Assembly (NCBI RefSeq): GCF_013283195.1
Contig: NZ_JABEKT010000002.1
Coordinates: 744,001 to 808,000, forward strand
DNA: 64,000 bases
From: Ensifer adhaerens
GTDB taxonomy: Bacteria; Pseudomonadota; Alphaproteobacteria; Rhizobiales; Rhizobiaceae
Direction of reading: 5' to 3'
Below are positions 7,839-18,325 of this stretch, piece by piece. The first letter of the stretch is position 1. Each line of letters begins with the position of its first letter. The notes under the pieces were generated by a model. It did not search any database, had not been told where the DNA came from, and worked only from the letters and a program-made list of their open reading frames with translations. The translations under genes were made by a program, and so were the position numbers.

Positions 7839-9356
7839 CTAGCTCGATTTGAGATCCTCGAACTGCAGTGCCTCCGGAATGTTCTGGTAGGAGACCGGCC
7901 TCAGGAACCTTCGGATAGAGAGGGTTCCGACGGATGTGGCGCCGAAGTTGGTGGATGCGGGGTAAGGGCCGCCGTGCACCATGGCGTCGCAGACTTCGAC
8001 CCCGGTCGGGTAGCCATTGGCCAGCACGCGACCCGCCTTGCGTTCAAGGATTGGAAGCAGACTGCGCCCCAGTGACGTATCGGCTTCATCGAGATGCAGC
8101 GTGGCAGTGAGTTGACCGACAAAGCTTTTTGCGACCGCCAGCATCTCTTCGATCGTCTCGACGGTCACGATAAGACCGAGCGGACCGAACACTTCTTCGG
8201 CAAGCACGTGGTTTGCGAGCCACTCCGTGGCGCAAACCCTGAAAAGGCAGGGCGTGGCGTTGCGAAGATCGCAGGCGGTGGCAAGCAGCTCGCGCACGCC
8301 GGCACCTGCGGCGATGCGCACGCTTCCCTCGCGATAGGCCTTGGCCATGCCTTCAGTCAGCATGACCTGCGGACCGACTTCGCCAAGTGCGGCGCGGGCC
8401 GCTTCTGCGAATGCGTCGGCGTGGTCGGCAAGGATCACTGCGATGCCTGGATTGGTGCAGAACTGGCCGGCACCCATCGTCAGCGAACCTGCCCAACCCC
8501 GTGCGATCTCGGCGCCTCGGGCCTTCGCGGCTTCCGGCAGGATGAACATCGGGTTCACCGAGCCGAGTTCGCCGAAGAAGGGAATGGGTTCGGGGCGGGA
8601 GACGCAAAGATCGAAGAGCGCACGGCCACCGGCCAGAGAACCGGTAAAGCCGACCGCTTTGATGAGCGGGTGCGTGACGAGCGCAGTGCCGACATCTCGG
8701 CGGCCCCCCTGGATCAGCGAGAATACGCCCGGGTGCAGCCCGCTTTTCCGGATGGCGGCATCGGCGGCCTCTGCCACGATCTCGCTTGTGCCGGGATGGG
8801 CCGAGTGCCCCTTGACGACGACTGGGCAGCCGGCGGCGAGCGCCGAGGCAGTGTCGCCGCCCATGGTCGAGAAGGCGAGCGGAAAATTGGACGCGCCGAA
8901 GACGGCGACGGGGCCGATCGGACGCTGCGTGAGGCGGATATCGGGGCGGGGCAGGGGCGCGCGGTTCGGCAAAGCCTCGTCACGGCGCCGGTCGAGATAC
9001 TCGCCTTTGCGGATGTGGGACGCAAACAGGCGCAATTGCCCCGTCGTGCGGCCGCGTTCGCCGTTCAGCCGGGCGGCAGGCAGACCGGTCTCGGAGGTGC
9101 CGATTTCGGTAATTTCGGCACCGCGGGCTTCGATCTCGTCGGCGATGGTGTCGAGGAACGCGGCGCGCGTCTCTCGGGAGGAGTAACCATAGGACGAGAA
9201 AGCCTCTTCGGCGGCGTCCGCCGCCCTGTTCACCAACTCGACCGTGCCGACGGAGAATTCGAAGGCGTCGCCGTGGGAAGGCTCGCTGCGGAACGTAGGC
9301 TGCGTTGCAAGCCATTCGCCCGCAACCAGATGCTTGCCATGCGGCACATATGTCAT
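7839..9356 (-). CDS. Alpha-ketoglutarate semialdehyde (2,5-dioxovalerate) dehydrogenase
   Basis: A 505-residue aldehyde dehydrogenase superfamily enzyme expected to oxidise alpha-ketoglutarate semialdehyde to alpha-ketoglutarate with NAD(P)+, the last step of oxidative uronate catabolism. The cofactor region reads FGASNFPLAFSTMGGD around residues 153-168, the general base is Glu263 in FFGELGSVNP, and the nucleophile is Cys300 in MGAGQFCTNPG; FTGS near 237 is the usual turn. The FGASNFPLAFS/GELGSVNP pattern is that of the KGSADH subgroup. The ATG at 9356 is 5 bases after the udh stop; the long upstream extension of the frame runs into udh. Its partners udh, gci and kdgD are all nearby. Confidence 0.9.
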   Translation of the reverse strand: MTYVPHGKHLVAGEWLATQPTFRSEPSHGDAFEFSVGTVELVNRAADAAEEAFSSYGYSSRETRAAFLDTIADEIEARGAEITEIGTSETGLPAARLNGERGRTTGQLRLFASHIRKGEYLDRRRDEALPNRAPLPRPDIRLTQRPIGPVAVFGASNFPLAFSTMGGDTASALAAGCPVVVKGHSAHPGTSEIVAEAADAAIRKSGLHPGVFSLIQGGRRDVGTALVTHPLIKAVGFTGSLAGGRALFDLCVSRPEPIPFFGELGSVNPMFILPEAAKARGAEIARGWAGSLTMGAGQFCTNPGIAVILADHADAFAEAARAALGEVGPQVMLTEGMAKAYREGSVRIAAGAGVRELLATACDLRNATPCLFRVCATEWLANHVLAEEVFGPLGLIVTVETIEEMLAVAKSFVGQLTATLHLDEADTSLGRSLLPILERKAGRVLANGYPTGVEVCDAMVHGGPYPASTNFGATSVGTLSIRRFLRPVSYQNIPEALQFEDLKSS

Positions 9357-9360
9357 TTCT

Positions 9361-10155
9361 CTACTCCTTGAAGATCGGATTGTTGACGAAGCCGCCGCCC
9401 TGGAAGCGGACCATCGGGTCGCTCGGGTCGGGCTTCTGCGTGTGTGTGGCAATGTTCGCCCGATGGATCTCGGCATTGTCCTTTGGTTTCCAGCCCAGCC
9501 AGCCGACATGCGAATTGTCCCACCAGCCGGCGTCGTTGGCCGAACTGCCCCAGATGACCGGGCAACCGAGCACCGGCACGCGGAAGATGGCCTCGATCAT
9601 CGAGGTGAAATCGTCGTGGGAAAACCAGGTCGACAGCATGCGGTAGTTGGTGGGTTCCGGCGTGCAGGAGCCGATACGCACAAGTGCAGTCTCTTGCCCG
9701 AACTTGTCGAAATACATGCGGGCCAGCGCCTCGCCGAAACATTTCGAAACCCCATAGAGCCCATCGGCGCGAAAGGGTGCGTCCGGCCCGAGGCGCTCGG
9801 TCTGTGAATAGTAGCCGACGGTGTGGTTGGAGCTGGCAAAGACGATCCGCGGTCGGCCGTGTGCGCGGGCGGCCTCATAGAGATTGTAGAGACCGACAAT
9901 ATTGCCGCCAATGATCTGATCGAACGGCCGTTCGACAGAAATGCCGCCGAGATGGACGATGCCGTCGCAGCCCGAGACCATCTCATGCACTGCGGCGGCA
10001 TCGGAAAGATCGCAGGTCATGCACTCCTCATTTTCCTCAGGACGATCGAGAGGTGCGAGATCTGCGAGGCGAATGGTCTTTGCGAGTGGCGCAAGGCGTT
10101 TGCGCATGACCTGGCCGAGCTGGCCTGCGGCGCCGGTGATCAGAAGGCGTCTCAA
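9361..10155 (-). CDS. udh: Uronate dehydrogenase
   Basis: A short-chain/extended Rossmann dehydrogenase of 264 residues that oxidises D-galacturonate (and D-glucuronate) to the aldarolactone with NAD+. The dinucleotide site is TGAAGQLG (7-14) and the catalytic Tyr134/Lys138 pair lies in LYGVSKCFGE, with Ser109 in FASSNHT. Segments such as RIGSCTPEPTNYRMLSTWFS and NDAGWWDNS closely match the characterised Agrobacterium enzyme as I recall it. The start is taken as TTG at 10155, with AAAGGA upstream, which gives the family length; the frame continues to an ATG at 10200. It faces kduI across a divergent promoter region. Confidence 0.92.
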   Translation of the reverse strand: MRRLLITGAAGQLGQVMRKRLAPLAKTIRLADLAPLDRPEENEECMTCDLSDAAAVHEMVSGCDGIVHLGGISVERPFDQIIGGNIVGLYNLYEAARAHGRPRIVFASSNHTVGYYSQTERLGPDAPFRADGLYGVSKCFGEALARMYFDKFGQETALVRIGSCTPEPTNYRMLSTWFSHDDFTSMIEAIFRVPVLGCPVIWGSSANDAGWWDNSHVGWLGWKPKDNAEIHRANIATHTQKPDPSDPMVRFQGGGFVNNPIFKE

Positions 10156-10351
10156 TTCCGTTTTCCTTTTACAAATCGCGGCACTGCCCAGTGCAGGCAT
10201 ACGCCGATGTCAGACGACGCCTTCGGCAGGAGCGACGCTGCTGCGTGCTTCGAGCTGGCCGTGGCTAAGAGCGGTTGACCCTGGCGAAACGCCGGCCGCG
10301 GACCACCGTCATTTTCGCATCGCTCCGGCTGGCGTCTTGACCTCGACAAAC

Positions 10352-10385
10352 ATATCATACAATAACGGTAACATATATGATATGT
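10352..10385. promoter_or_regulatory. Putative operator in the udh-kduI divergent promoter region
   Basis: Inverted ATATCAT (10352-10358) and ATGATAT (10377-10383) arms enclose 18 bases; the right half is itself a palindrome, ACATAT-ATG-ATATGT (10371-10385). Read in reverse, 10354-10367 gives GTTATTGTATGATA, matching the TGTATGA core seen upstream of kdgD, kdgF and the ABC operon. Placement between udh and kduI suits a repressor controlling both directions. Confidence 0.6.
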
Positions 10386-10411
10386 AGTCTACAACGTGAT
10401 GGAGGAAATTT

Positions 10412-11236
10412 ATGCTGACCGTTGAAACAAGGCAGGCCGTCAATCCGGAATACGCCAATACGCTCGATACGTCGGGGCTTCGCAAGCATTTCTTAGCGCA
10501 GGAGATGTTCAAAACCGGAGAGATCCGGCTGATCTACACCCACTATGACCGTTTCGTGATCGGGGGCGCCGTGCCTGGCGGCAAGCCACTGACGCTCGAC
10601 AAGGTGGAGGAGACAAAGACCTCGTCATTCCTCGATCGCCGTGAAATGGGCATCGTCAATATCGGCGATGCCGGAACGGTGACCGCCGGCGGACAGGTCT
10701 ACGCGTTGAGCCGCGGCGATGTGCTCTATCTCGGTGCCGGCACGGGGGCCGTGACCTTTGCGGGCGAAGGTCGTTTCTACATCACGTCGTGCCCCGCGCA
10801 CCGTAGCCTGCCGGCGCGTCTCGTCACTGCTTCCGAAAGCAAGGAAGTGAAAATGGGCGCGTCGGAAACCTCGAACAAGCGCACCATCAATCAGTTCATC
10901 CACCCGCTCGTGATGGAGAGCTGCCAGTTGGTTCTTGGCTACACGACCCTGGAGGACGGTTCCGTCTGGAACACCATCCCCTCGCATATCCATGACCGTC
11001 GCATGGAAGCCTATCTCTACTTCGGCATGGATGAAAAGTCCCGGGTTCTGCATTTGATGGGCGAGCCCCAGGAGACCCGTCACCTGTTCATTGCGAATGA
11101 GGAGGGTGCTCTCTCTCCGCCCTGGTCCATCCATTCCGGCGCCGGTATCGGCTCCTACACCTTTATCTGGGCCATGGCCGGGGACAATGTCGACTACACC
11201 GACATGGACTTCATTCAGCCGAAGGATCTAAAATGA
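10412..11236 (+). CDS. kduI: 5-dehydro-4-deoxy-D-glucuronate isomerase
   Basis: A 274-residue cupin isomerase that converts 5-keto-4-deoxyuronate to 2,5-diketo-3-deoxygluconate in pectin breakdown, in the cytosol. The zinc site is visible as SHIHDRRMEAYLYF (His192, His194, Glu199) and His241 in PPWSIHSG, and the length matches the family. GGAGGA at 10401-10406 precedes the ATG. The stop overlaps the kduD start by four bases, so the pair is translationally coupled. The gene is divergent from udh with a palindromic operator between them. Confidence 0.95.
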   Translation: MLTVETRQAVNPEYANTLDTSGLRKHFLAQEMFKTGEIRLIYTHYDRFVIGGAVPGGKPLTLDKVEETKTSSFLDRREMGIVNIGDAGTVTAGGQVYALSRGDVLYLGAGTGAVTFAGEGRFYITSCPAHRSLPARLVTASESKEVKMGASETSNKRTINQFIHPLVMESCQLVLGYTTLEDGSVWNTIPSHIHDRRMEAYLYFGMDEKSRVLHLMGEPQETRHLFIANEEGALSPPWSIHSGAGIGSYTFIWAMAGDNVDYTDMDFIQPKDLK

Positions 11237-11976
11237 TAAATTCCTTTTCGCTTCAAGGACGTAAAGCTCTGGTCACTGGCTCCAACACCGGCCTTGGCCA
11301 AGCGATTGCGGTTGGGCTTGCCACTGCAGGAGCGGAGGTCATCTGCGCTGCCCGTCGGGCGCCCGAAGAGACATTGGGTCTGGTCGCGAAGGCGGGCGGC
11401 AAGGCGAGTGGCCTTTCCCTCGATTTTGCCGATCCCATGGCCGCGCGCGACGTATTTCAGGATCAGGGCATCGACATCCTGGTCAACAACGCCGGCATCA
11501 TTCGTCGCGCCGACGCGGTCGATTTTACCGAAGACGACTGGGATGCGGTGATCGATGTAAACCTGAAGGCGCTCTTCTTCACCACGCAGGCCTTCGCAAA
11601 GGAATTGCTGGCCAAAGGGCGACGCGGAAAGGTGGTCAACATCGCGTCGCTGCTTTCGTTCCAGGGCGGGATTCGCGTGCCTTCCTATACGGCTTCAAAA
11701 CACGGCGTCGCCGGGCTCACCAAGCTGCTTGCAAACGAATGGGCAGCCAAGGGCATCAATGTCAATGCCGTTGCGCCCGGTTACATCGAAACCAACAATA
11801 CCGAGGCGCTTCGCGCCGACGCGGACCGAAACAGAGCGATCCTCGATCGCATTCCGGCCAATCGTTGGGGCCGACCGGAAGACATTGCGGGTGCGGCAGT
11901 CTTTCTGTCTTCGGCTGCGGCTGACTACGTGCACGGCGCCATTCTCAACGTGGACGGTGGCTGGTTGGCGCGGTGA
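11233..11976 (+). CDS. kduD: 2-dehydro-3-deoxy-D-gluconate 5-dehydrogenase
   Basis: A 247-residue classical short-chain dehydrogenase reducing 2,5-diketo-3-deoxygluconate to 2-keto-3-deoxygluconate, following KduI. It has TGSNTGLG (15-22), NNAG near 85, Ser139, and Tyr152-x3-Lys156 (YTASK), with the C-terminal HGAILNVDGGW typical of the family. The neighbouring kduI makes the KduD assignment stronger than for an isolated SDR. The product would normally go to KdgK and KdgA, neither of which is in this window. A new promoter and operator for kdgD follow the gene. Confidence 0.9.
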   Translation: MINSFSLQGRKALVTGSNTGLGQAIAVGLATAGAEVICAARRAPEETLGLVAKAGGKASGLSLDFADPMAARDVFQDQGIDILVNNAGIIRRADAVDFTEDDWDAVIDVNLKALFFTTQAFAKELLAKGRRGKVVNIASLLSFQGGIRVPSYTASKHGVAGLTKLLANEWAAKGINVNAVAPGYIETNNTEALRADADRNRAILDRIPANRWGRPEDIAGAAVFLSSAAADYVHGAILNVDGGWLAR

Positions 11977-12002
11977 TCCTCCAGGCGAAGAGGTTGTCAT
12001 GT

Positions 12003-12993
<991 letters not shown>

Positions 12994-13017
12994 CACGGCG
13001 ATAGCAGGAGGAACTCG

Positions 13018-14154
13018 ATGAAGATCACCGCCGTTCGCACCCATCTCCTGGAACATCGGCTTGGCACGCCGTTCGAAAGCGCCTCGATGCGCTTTGACCG
13101 GCGCGCCCATGTGCTGGTGGAGATCGAATGCGATGACGGAACGACGGGCTGGGGCGAATGTCTCGGCCCGGCCCGGCCCAATGCGGCGGTGGTCGCAGCC
13201 TATTCCAACTGGCTGATTGGTCAGGATCCGCGCCAGACCGAGAAGATCTGGGCGGTGCTCTACAATGCACTGCGCGATCAGGGACAGCGCGGTCTGACGA
13301 TCACTGCGCTGTCGGGCGTCGATATCGCGTTATGGGATATCAAGGGCAAGCACTACGGCGCCTCGATCTCCATGCTGCTCGGCGGGCGCTGGCGCGAAAG
13401 CGTGTGCGCCTATGCGACGGGCAGCTTCAAGCGCGACGGCGTCGACCGGGTATCCGATAATGCCAGTGAAATGGCGGAGCGACGCTCGCAGGGGTTCCAT
13501 GCGTGCAAGATCAAGATCGGTTTCGGCGTTGACGAGGATCTGGAGGTCATCCGCGCAGTGCGCGAGGCGATTGGCGCCGACATGCGGCTGATGATCGACG
13601 CCAACCATGGCTACACGGTCACCGAAGCCGTTCGGCTGGGCAAGGCGGCAGCGGAATATGGCATCGACTGGTTCGAGGAACCGGTCGTGCCCGAGCAACT
13701 CTCGGCCTATCGGGATGTCCGCACATCCCAGCCGATCGCGATTGCCGGCGGCGAGACCTGGCATACGCGCTTCGGCATGTGGTCCGCGCTCGAGAGCCGC
13801 GCGGTCGATATTCTCCAGCCCGACCTTTGCGGCTGCGGCGGCTTTTCCGAAGCCCAGAAGATCGCGAGCCTAGCGACGCTTTATGGCATTCGCATCGTGC
13901 CGCATGTCTGGGGAACGGGCGTGCAGATCGCCGCCGCGCTGCAATTCATGGCGGCGATGGTGCCTGACCCGGTCCGCGTCAATCCGGTTGAGCCGATCAT
14001 GGAATTCGACCGCACGGAAAACCCGTTCCGTCAGGCAGTGTTGAAGACGCCGCTCGAAGCCGTCAACGGGGTGGTTGCCATTCCAGACGGGCCAGGCCTC
14101 GGGATCGAGGTCAATCGCAGTGCGCTCGTCGAATTCAAGATGCCGGGAACCTGA
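13018..14154 (+). CDS. gci: D-galactarolactone cycloisomerase (enolase superfamily)
   Basis: A 378-residue member of the mandelate racemase/muconate cycloisomerase group. It opens D-galactaro-1,4-lactone, the product of Udh, to 3-deoxy-2-keto-hexarate, which KdgD uses. Visible are the KIKIGFG lysine pair, the metal ligands in MLMIDANHGY (Asp), WFEEPV (Glu) and AIAGGETW (Glu), and the HVWGTGVQIAAALQ histidine region. The sequence closely resembles the characterised Agrobacterium Gci as I recall it, and its place next to kdgD and udh fits exactly. GAGG lies upstream of the ATG. The gene converges on the araC-type regulator. Confidence 0.92.
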   Translation: MKITAVRTHLLEHRLGTPFESASMRFDRRAHVLVEIECDDGTTGWGECLGPARPNAAVVAAYSNWLIGQDPRQTEKIWAVLYNALRDQGQRGLTITALSGVDIALWDIKGKHYGASISMLLGGRWRESVCAYATGSFKRDGVDRVSDNASEMAERRSQGFHACKIKIGFGVDEDLEVIRAVREAIGADMRLMIDANHGYTVTEAVRLGKAAAEYGIDWFEEPVVPEQLSAYRDVRTSQPIAIAGGETWHTRFGMWSALESRAVDILQPDLCGCGGFSEAQKIASLATLYGIRIVPHVWGTGVQIAAALQFMAAMVPDPVRVNPVEPIMEFDRTENPFRQAVLKTPLEAVNGVVAIPDGPGLGIEVNRSALVEFKMPGT

Positions 14155-14280
14155 CGAAGGCCGCGTTCATCGCTTTCGCCGTCCAGAGAATGCCCGCTAC
14201 ACACCTCTGGGAAAGTTTGCCATCTCCGCAGCCGCACTTGTTGTCTTCAGAATGTAAAGTCGATCCAGTCGTAGAACGGC

Positions 14281-15213
14281 CTACGACCGGCGCTTCTCCA
14301 TTGCGCGGGTCGTGGCAAGGCGGGTTTCCTGTTCCGGCTCGTCCAATTGCAGCAAGCCACCGTGTCGGCTCTGGTGAACCTTGTTCATATGGCCTCGGGG
14401 GCTGAGGCCAAGCGTGCGCTTGAACATGCGCGAGAAGTAATAGGGGTCGGCATAGCCGACTTCCGCCGCCGCTGCGGCAACGGAAAGCCCACCTTCGAGA
14501 AAATGCATGGCGCGCTCCATGCGCTTGAGCTCCTGGTACTTGCGCGGCGTGCGGCCCACCCGCTTCTGGAACTCGCGCAGGAAATAATCGGCGTTGTAGG
14601 GTGAGGTGTCGACGGCCTTTGCGGCAATCTCCGGATCGAGCGGATGGGCCGAGATCATCGTTGCTGCCTTCATCACCGCGAGATCGATCGCGTCTGCTCC
14701 CTCCGGCTGGTAGGTGGCATGGTCGCGCCAGCCGAGAAAGGCATCCTCGATGAAGGCGATGAGCAGAACCATGAAAAGGTAATGCTGGCCGAGCGAGACG
14801 GACGAGGGCGGCGCGCTCTGGCGATAATGGCGCGCGATCGGCTCGAGAAACGACCAACGGCTCAGTTGCAGTTTCGGTCTCAGGTTCATCTGCGCGATCA
14901 GGTTATGACGACCGTAGATGTCGAGGGTGAAATGCTGCGCCACGCCGATGTATGTTTCACGCCCCTCGTTCCAGCCGACGAAGCGTTGGCCGCCGCTGAT
15001 CAGCATCGCATCGCCCGGTTCCATGACGCATGGCACGCCGTCGATCAGATAGTGGCCGCGGCCATCGAGGCAGATGACGAGATCGTCGACCGGGTTGGAT
15101 TTGTCGATCCTCCAGGTTTGCGAATGCTCCATGCGGATCGCCGCGCGCGTGAGGTTGAGCGTCAACGCCGCGGGCGGGATCGCTGAAAGAATGCCACCTT
15201 CGATTTCGTCCAT
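14281..15213 (-). CDS. AraC family transcriptional regulator of the oligogalacturonide transport operon
   Basis: About 310 residues: an N-terminal cupin-like sensor (CLDGRGHYLIDGVPCVMEPGD) and a C-terminal AraC/XylS DNA-binding domain with two helix-turn-helix units (SVAAAAAEVGYADPYYFSR and the preceding helices), ending FKRTLGLSPRGHM. It is transcribed away from the ABC importer and hydrolase genes at 15416-22335, so it probably activates them in response to an oligogalacturonide or uronate. GAAGGA precedes the ATG. It converges with gci. Confidence 0.88.
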   Translation of the reverse strand: MDEIEGGILSAIPPAALTLNLTRAAIRMEHSQTWRIDKSNPVDDLVICLDGRGHYLIDGVPCVMEPGDAMLISGGQRFVGWNEGRETYIGVAQHFTLDIYGRHNLIAQMNLRPKLQLSRWSFLEPIARHYRQSAPPSSVSLGQHYLFMVLLIAFIEDAFLGWRDHATYQPEGADAIDLAVMKAATMISAHPLDPEIAAKAVDTSPYNADYFLREFQKRVGRTPRKYQELKRMERAMHFLEGGLSVAAAAAEVGYADPYYFSRMFKRTLGLSPRGHMNKVHQSRHGGLLQLDEPEQETRLATTRAMEKRRS

Positions 15214-15357
15214 CTTTTTCCTTCTCTTTGTGAATTCATTCTGATCTGAAAATACGAGAATGTCACCGCATAAACCGCTTCTTCTGGGGAGGAGATCGGT
15301 TCACGGGATAGGTTGAGGCGTTGCCTCTCGCGTTTCCTGCACCGAATTGGGAGCCTG

Positions 15358-15369
15358 ATTTGTACAAAA
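15358..15369. promoter_or_regulatory. Palindrome in the AraC / ABC importer promoter region
   Basis: TTTGTACAAA (15359-15368) is a perfect 10-bp palindrome in the 202-base gap between the divergent AraC gene and the importer operon, about 50 bases before the first permease start. AraC proteins usually bind direct repeats, so this may belong to another regulator. Confidence 0.35.
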
Positions 15370-15415
15370 TTGCATCTACATTCACTGCGCTCAGGTGTTG
15401 CCCGGGAGGGAGGCC

Positions 15416-16297
15416 ATGAAGATGCAGCGTCTTTTGGGGCTGGGCTATCTCACTCCCTACATCGTCGGACTTCTGGTCTTTACGGCGATCCCGTTCATCG
15501 GCTCGCTTTATCTGAGCTTCACCAACTATGACCTGATGAGCGAACCGCGATGGACAGGGCTTGCCAACTACGAGCGGCTGTTCACACGCGACCGAACCTT
15601 CATCAAGTCGCTGAACGTCACGCTGCTTTACGTCTTCCTGACGGTGCCCCTGAAGCTCGCCTTCGCGCTCTTCATCGCGGCGATCCTGAACTACAAGCTG
15701 ATGTTCATCGGGCTGTTCCGGACCGCGTTCTACGTGCCTTCGATCCTCGGCGGCTCGATCGCGATTGCCGTTCTCTGGCGCTACATCTTCGCCACGGAAG
15801 GCCTTGCCAACATGGCATTGGCGACGCTCGGGCTTTCCCCGGTCGACTGGTTTGGTGATCCGACCAACGCGCTTTTCACCATCACGCTTCTGCGCTGCTG
15901 GCAGTTCGGTTCGGCCATGGTGATCTTCCTCGCGGCCTTGCAGTCGATCGACAAGTCGCTCTACGAGGCGGCGGCCATCGACGGCGCCGGCAAGGTGCGG
16001 ACCTTCTTCTTCATCACCCTGCCGCTGCTGACGCCGGTCATCTTCTTCAATCTGATCATGCAGATGGTTCAGGCGTTCCAGGAGTTCAACGGTCCTTACA
16101 TCATCACGCAGGGCGGCCCCCTGAAGTCGACCTATCTCCTGCCGCTCTACATCTATGACGAGGCCTTCAAGAAGTTCAACATGGGCTATGCCTCGTCCAT
16201 CGCCTGGGTGCTCTTCACCATCATAACCGTGCTCACCCTCGTTGCCTTCTGGTCTTCCAAGAAGTGGGTTTTCTACGCCGGCGACAAGCGGAGCTGA
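15416..16297 (+). CDS. Carbohydrate ABC transporter permease, MalF/TogM family
   Basis: A 293-residue inner-membrane permease with six predicted helices beginning GLGYLTPYIVGLLVFTAIPF and the EAA loop YEAAAIDGAGKVRTFFFITL. It is one half of the pore of a family-1 sugar importer. The ATG at 15416 follows the strong GGGAGGGAGG site; the frame extends to a GTG at 15395. Location upstream of GH28 and GH105 genes and within the uronate island suggests oligogalacturonide import, as in the TogMNAB system of pectinolytic enterobacteria, but the permease sequence alone does not define the sugar. Confidence 0.9.
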   Translation: MKMQRLLGLGYLTPYIVGLLVFTAIPFIGSLYLSFTNYDLMSEPRWTGLANYERLFTRDRTFIKSLNVTLLYVFLTVPLKLAFALFIAAILNYKLMFIGLFRTAFYVPSILGGSIAIAVLWRYIFATEGLANMALATLGLSPVDWFGDPTNALFTITLLRCWQFGSAMVIFLAALQSIDKSLYEAAAIDGAGKVRTFFFITLPLLTPVIFFNLIMQMVQAFQEFNGPYIITQGGPLKSTYLLPLYIYDEAFKKFNMGYASSIAWVLFTIITVLTLVAFWSSKKWVFYAGDKRS

Positions 16298-16303
16298 TCT
16301 GAT

Positions 16304-17185
16304 ATGACCGATCTTACCTTCAACGACCGCCAGGCCGCACGCCGCGCAAGGCTCAACCTGATCTCGACGGCGATCCGCTACATCCTGCTCTTCGCGGTCG
16401 GCTTCGTGATGCTCTATCCGCTGATCTGGCTGGTCGGCGCGAGCTTCAAGACGAACTCGGAAATCTTCGCAGGAGCGGGCTTTCTGCCGAAGAACCCGAC
16501 TGCCGATGGCTACATCAAGGGCTGGCAGACATCGACGCCCTACACGTTCGGCCGCTTCTTCTGGAATTCGTTCCTGATCATTCTGCCAAAGGTGATCGGC
16601 ACCGCCATCTCCTGCACGCTGGCGGCCTATGCTTTCGCGCGGTTCGATTTCCCCCTGAAGAAGATCCTGTTCGGTTCGGTGATCGCGATACTGCTGTTGC
16701 CCAATGTCGTCACCCGCATTCCGCAGTATATCCTGTTCCGCGACCTCGGCTGGCTCGACAGCTTCCTGCCGCTCTGGGTGCCCTCGGCACTCGCCGGCGA
16801 CGCCTTCTTCGTCTTCATGCTGGTGCAGTTCCTGCGCTCGTTGCCGACAGACATGGAGGAGGCAGCACGGGTCGATGGGGCCAACAGTCTCCAGACGCTG
16901 GTCTACATCGTTGTGCCGATGCTCGCTCCGGCACTGATCTCGGTGTGCCTGTTCCAGTTCATGTGGACCATGAACGATTTCCTCGGGCCGCTGATCTACC
17001 TGTCCTCGGTGGACAAGTATCCGGTCAGTCTCGCTCTCAAGCTTTCCATCGACACGACGGAGGCTTTCGAATGGAACCGCATCCTCGCGATGTCGGTGCT
17101 GACGATCGCCCCCGCGTTGATCGTCTTCTTCGCTGCACAACGCTACTTCATCGAAGGGATCTCCTCCGGGGGGATCAAGGGCTGA
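16304..17185 (+). CDS. Carbohydrate ABC transporter permease, MalG/TogN family
   Basis: A 293-residue partner permease. The N-terminal membrane helix (RYILLFAVGFVMLYPLIWLV), the segment SCTLAAYAFARFDFP and the EAA loop EEAARVDGANSLQTLVYIVVP are diagnostic of the MalG group. It begins 6 bases after the first permease and ends 2 bases before the ATPase gene. A 625-codon open frame on the opposite strand across this region is a shadow. Confidence 0.9.
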   Translation: MTDLTFNDRQAARRARLNLISTAIRYILLFAVGFVMLYPLIWLVGASFKTNSEIFAGAGFLPKNPTADGYIKGWQTSTPYTFGRFFWNSFLIILPKVIGTAISCTLAAYAFARFDFPLKKILFGSVIAILLLPNVVTRIPQYILFRDLGWLDSFLPLWVPSALAGDAFFVFMLVQFLRSLPTDMEEAARVDGANSLQTLVYIVVPMLAPALISVCLFQFMWTMNDFLGPLIYLSSVDKYPVSLALKLSIDTTEAFEWNRILAMSVLTIAPALIVFFAAQRYFIEGISSGGIKG

Positions 17186-17187
17186 AC

Positions 17188-18285
<1,098 letters not shown>

Positions 18286-18325
18286 GGAGGCGGCGTTGAG
18301 CCCTGTATCAAGAAGGAGGAGAACC

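Noticed and set aside
15263-17140. 625-codon open frame on the minus strand
   Set aside because: It lies entirely opposite the two ABC permease genes, with Arg/Glu/His-rich composition typical of antisense shadow frames and no domain.
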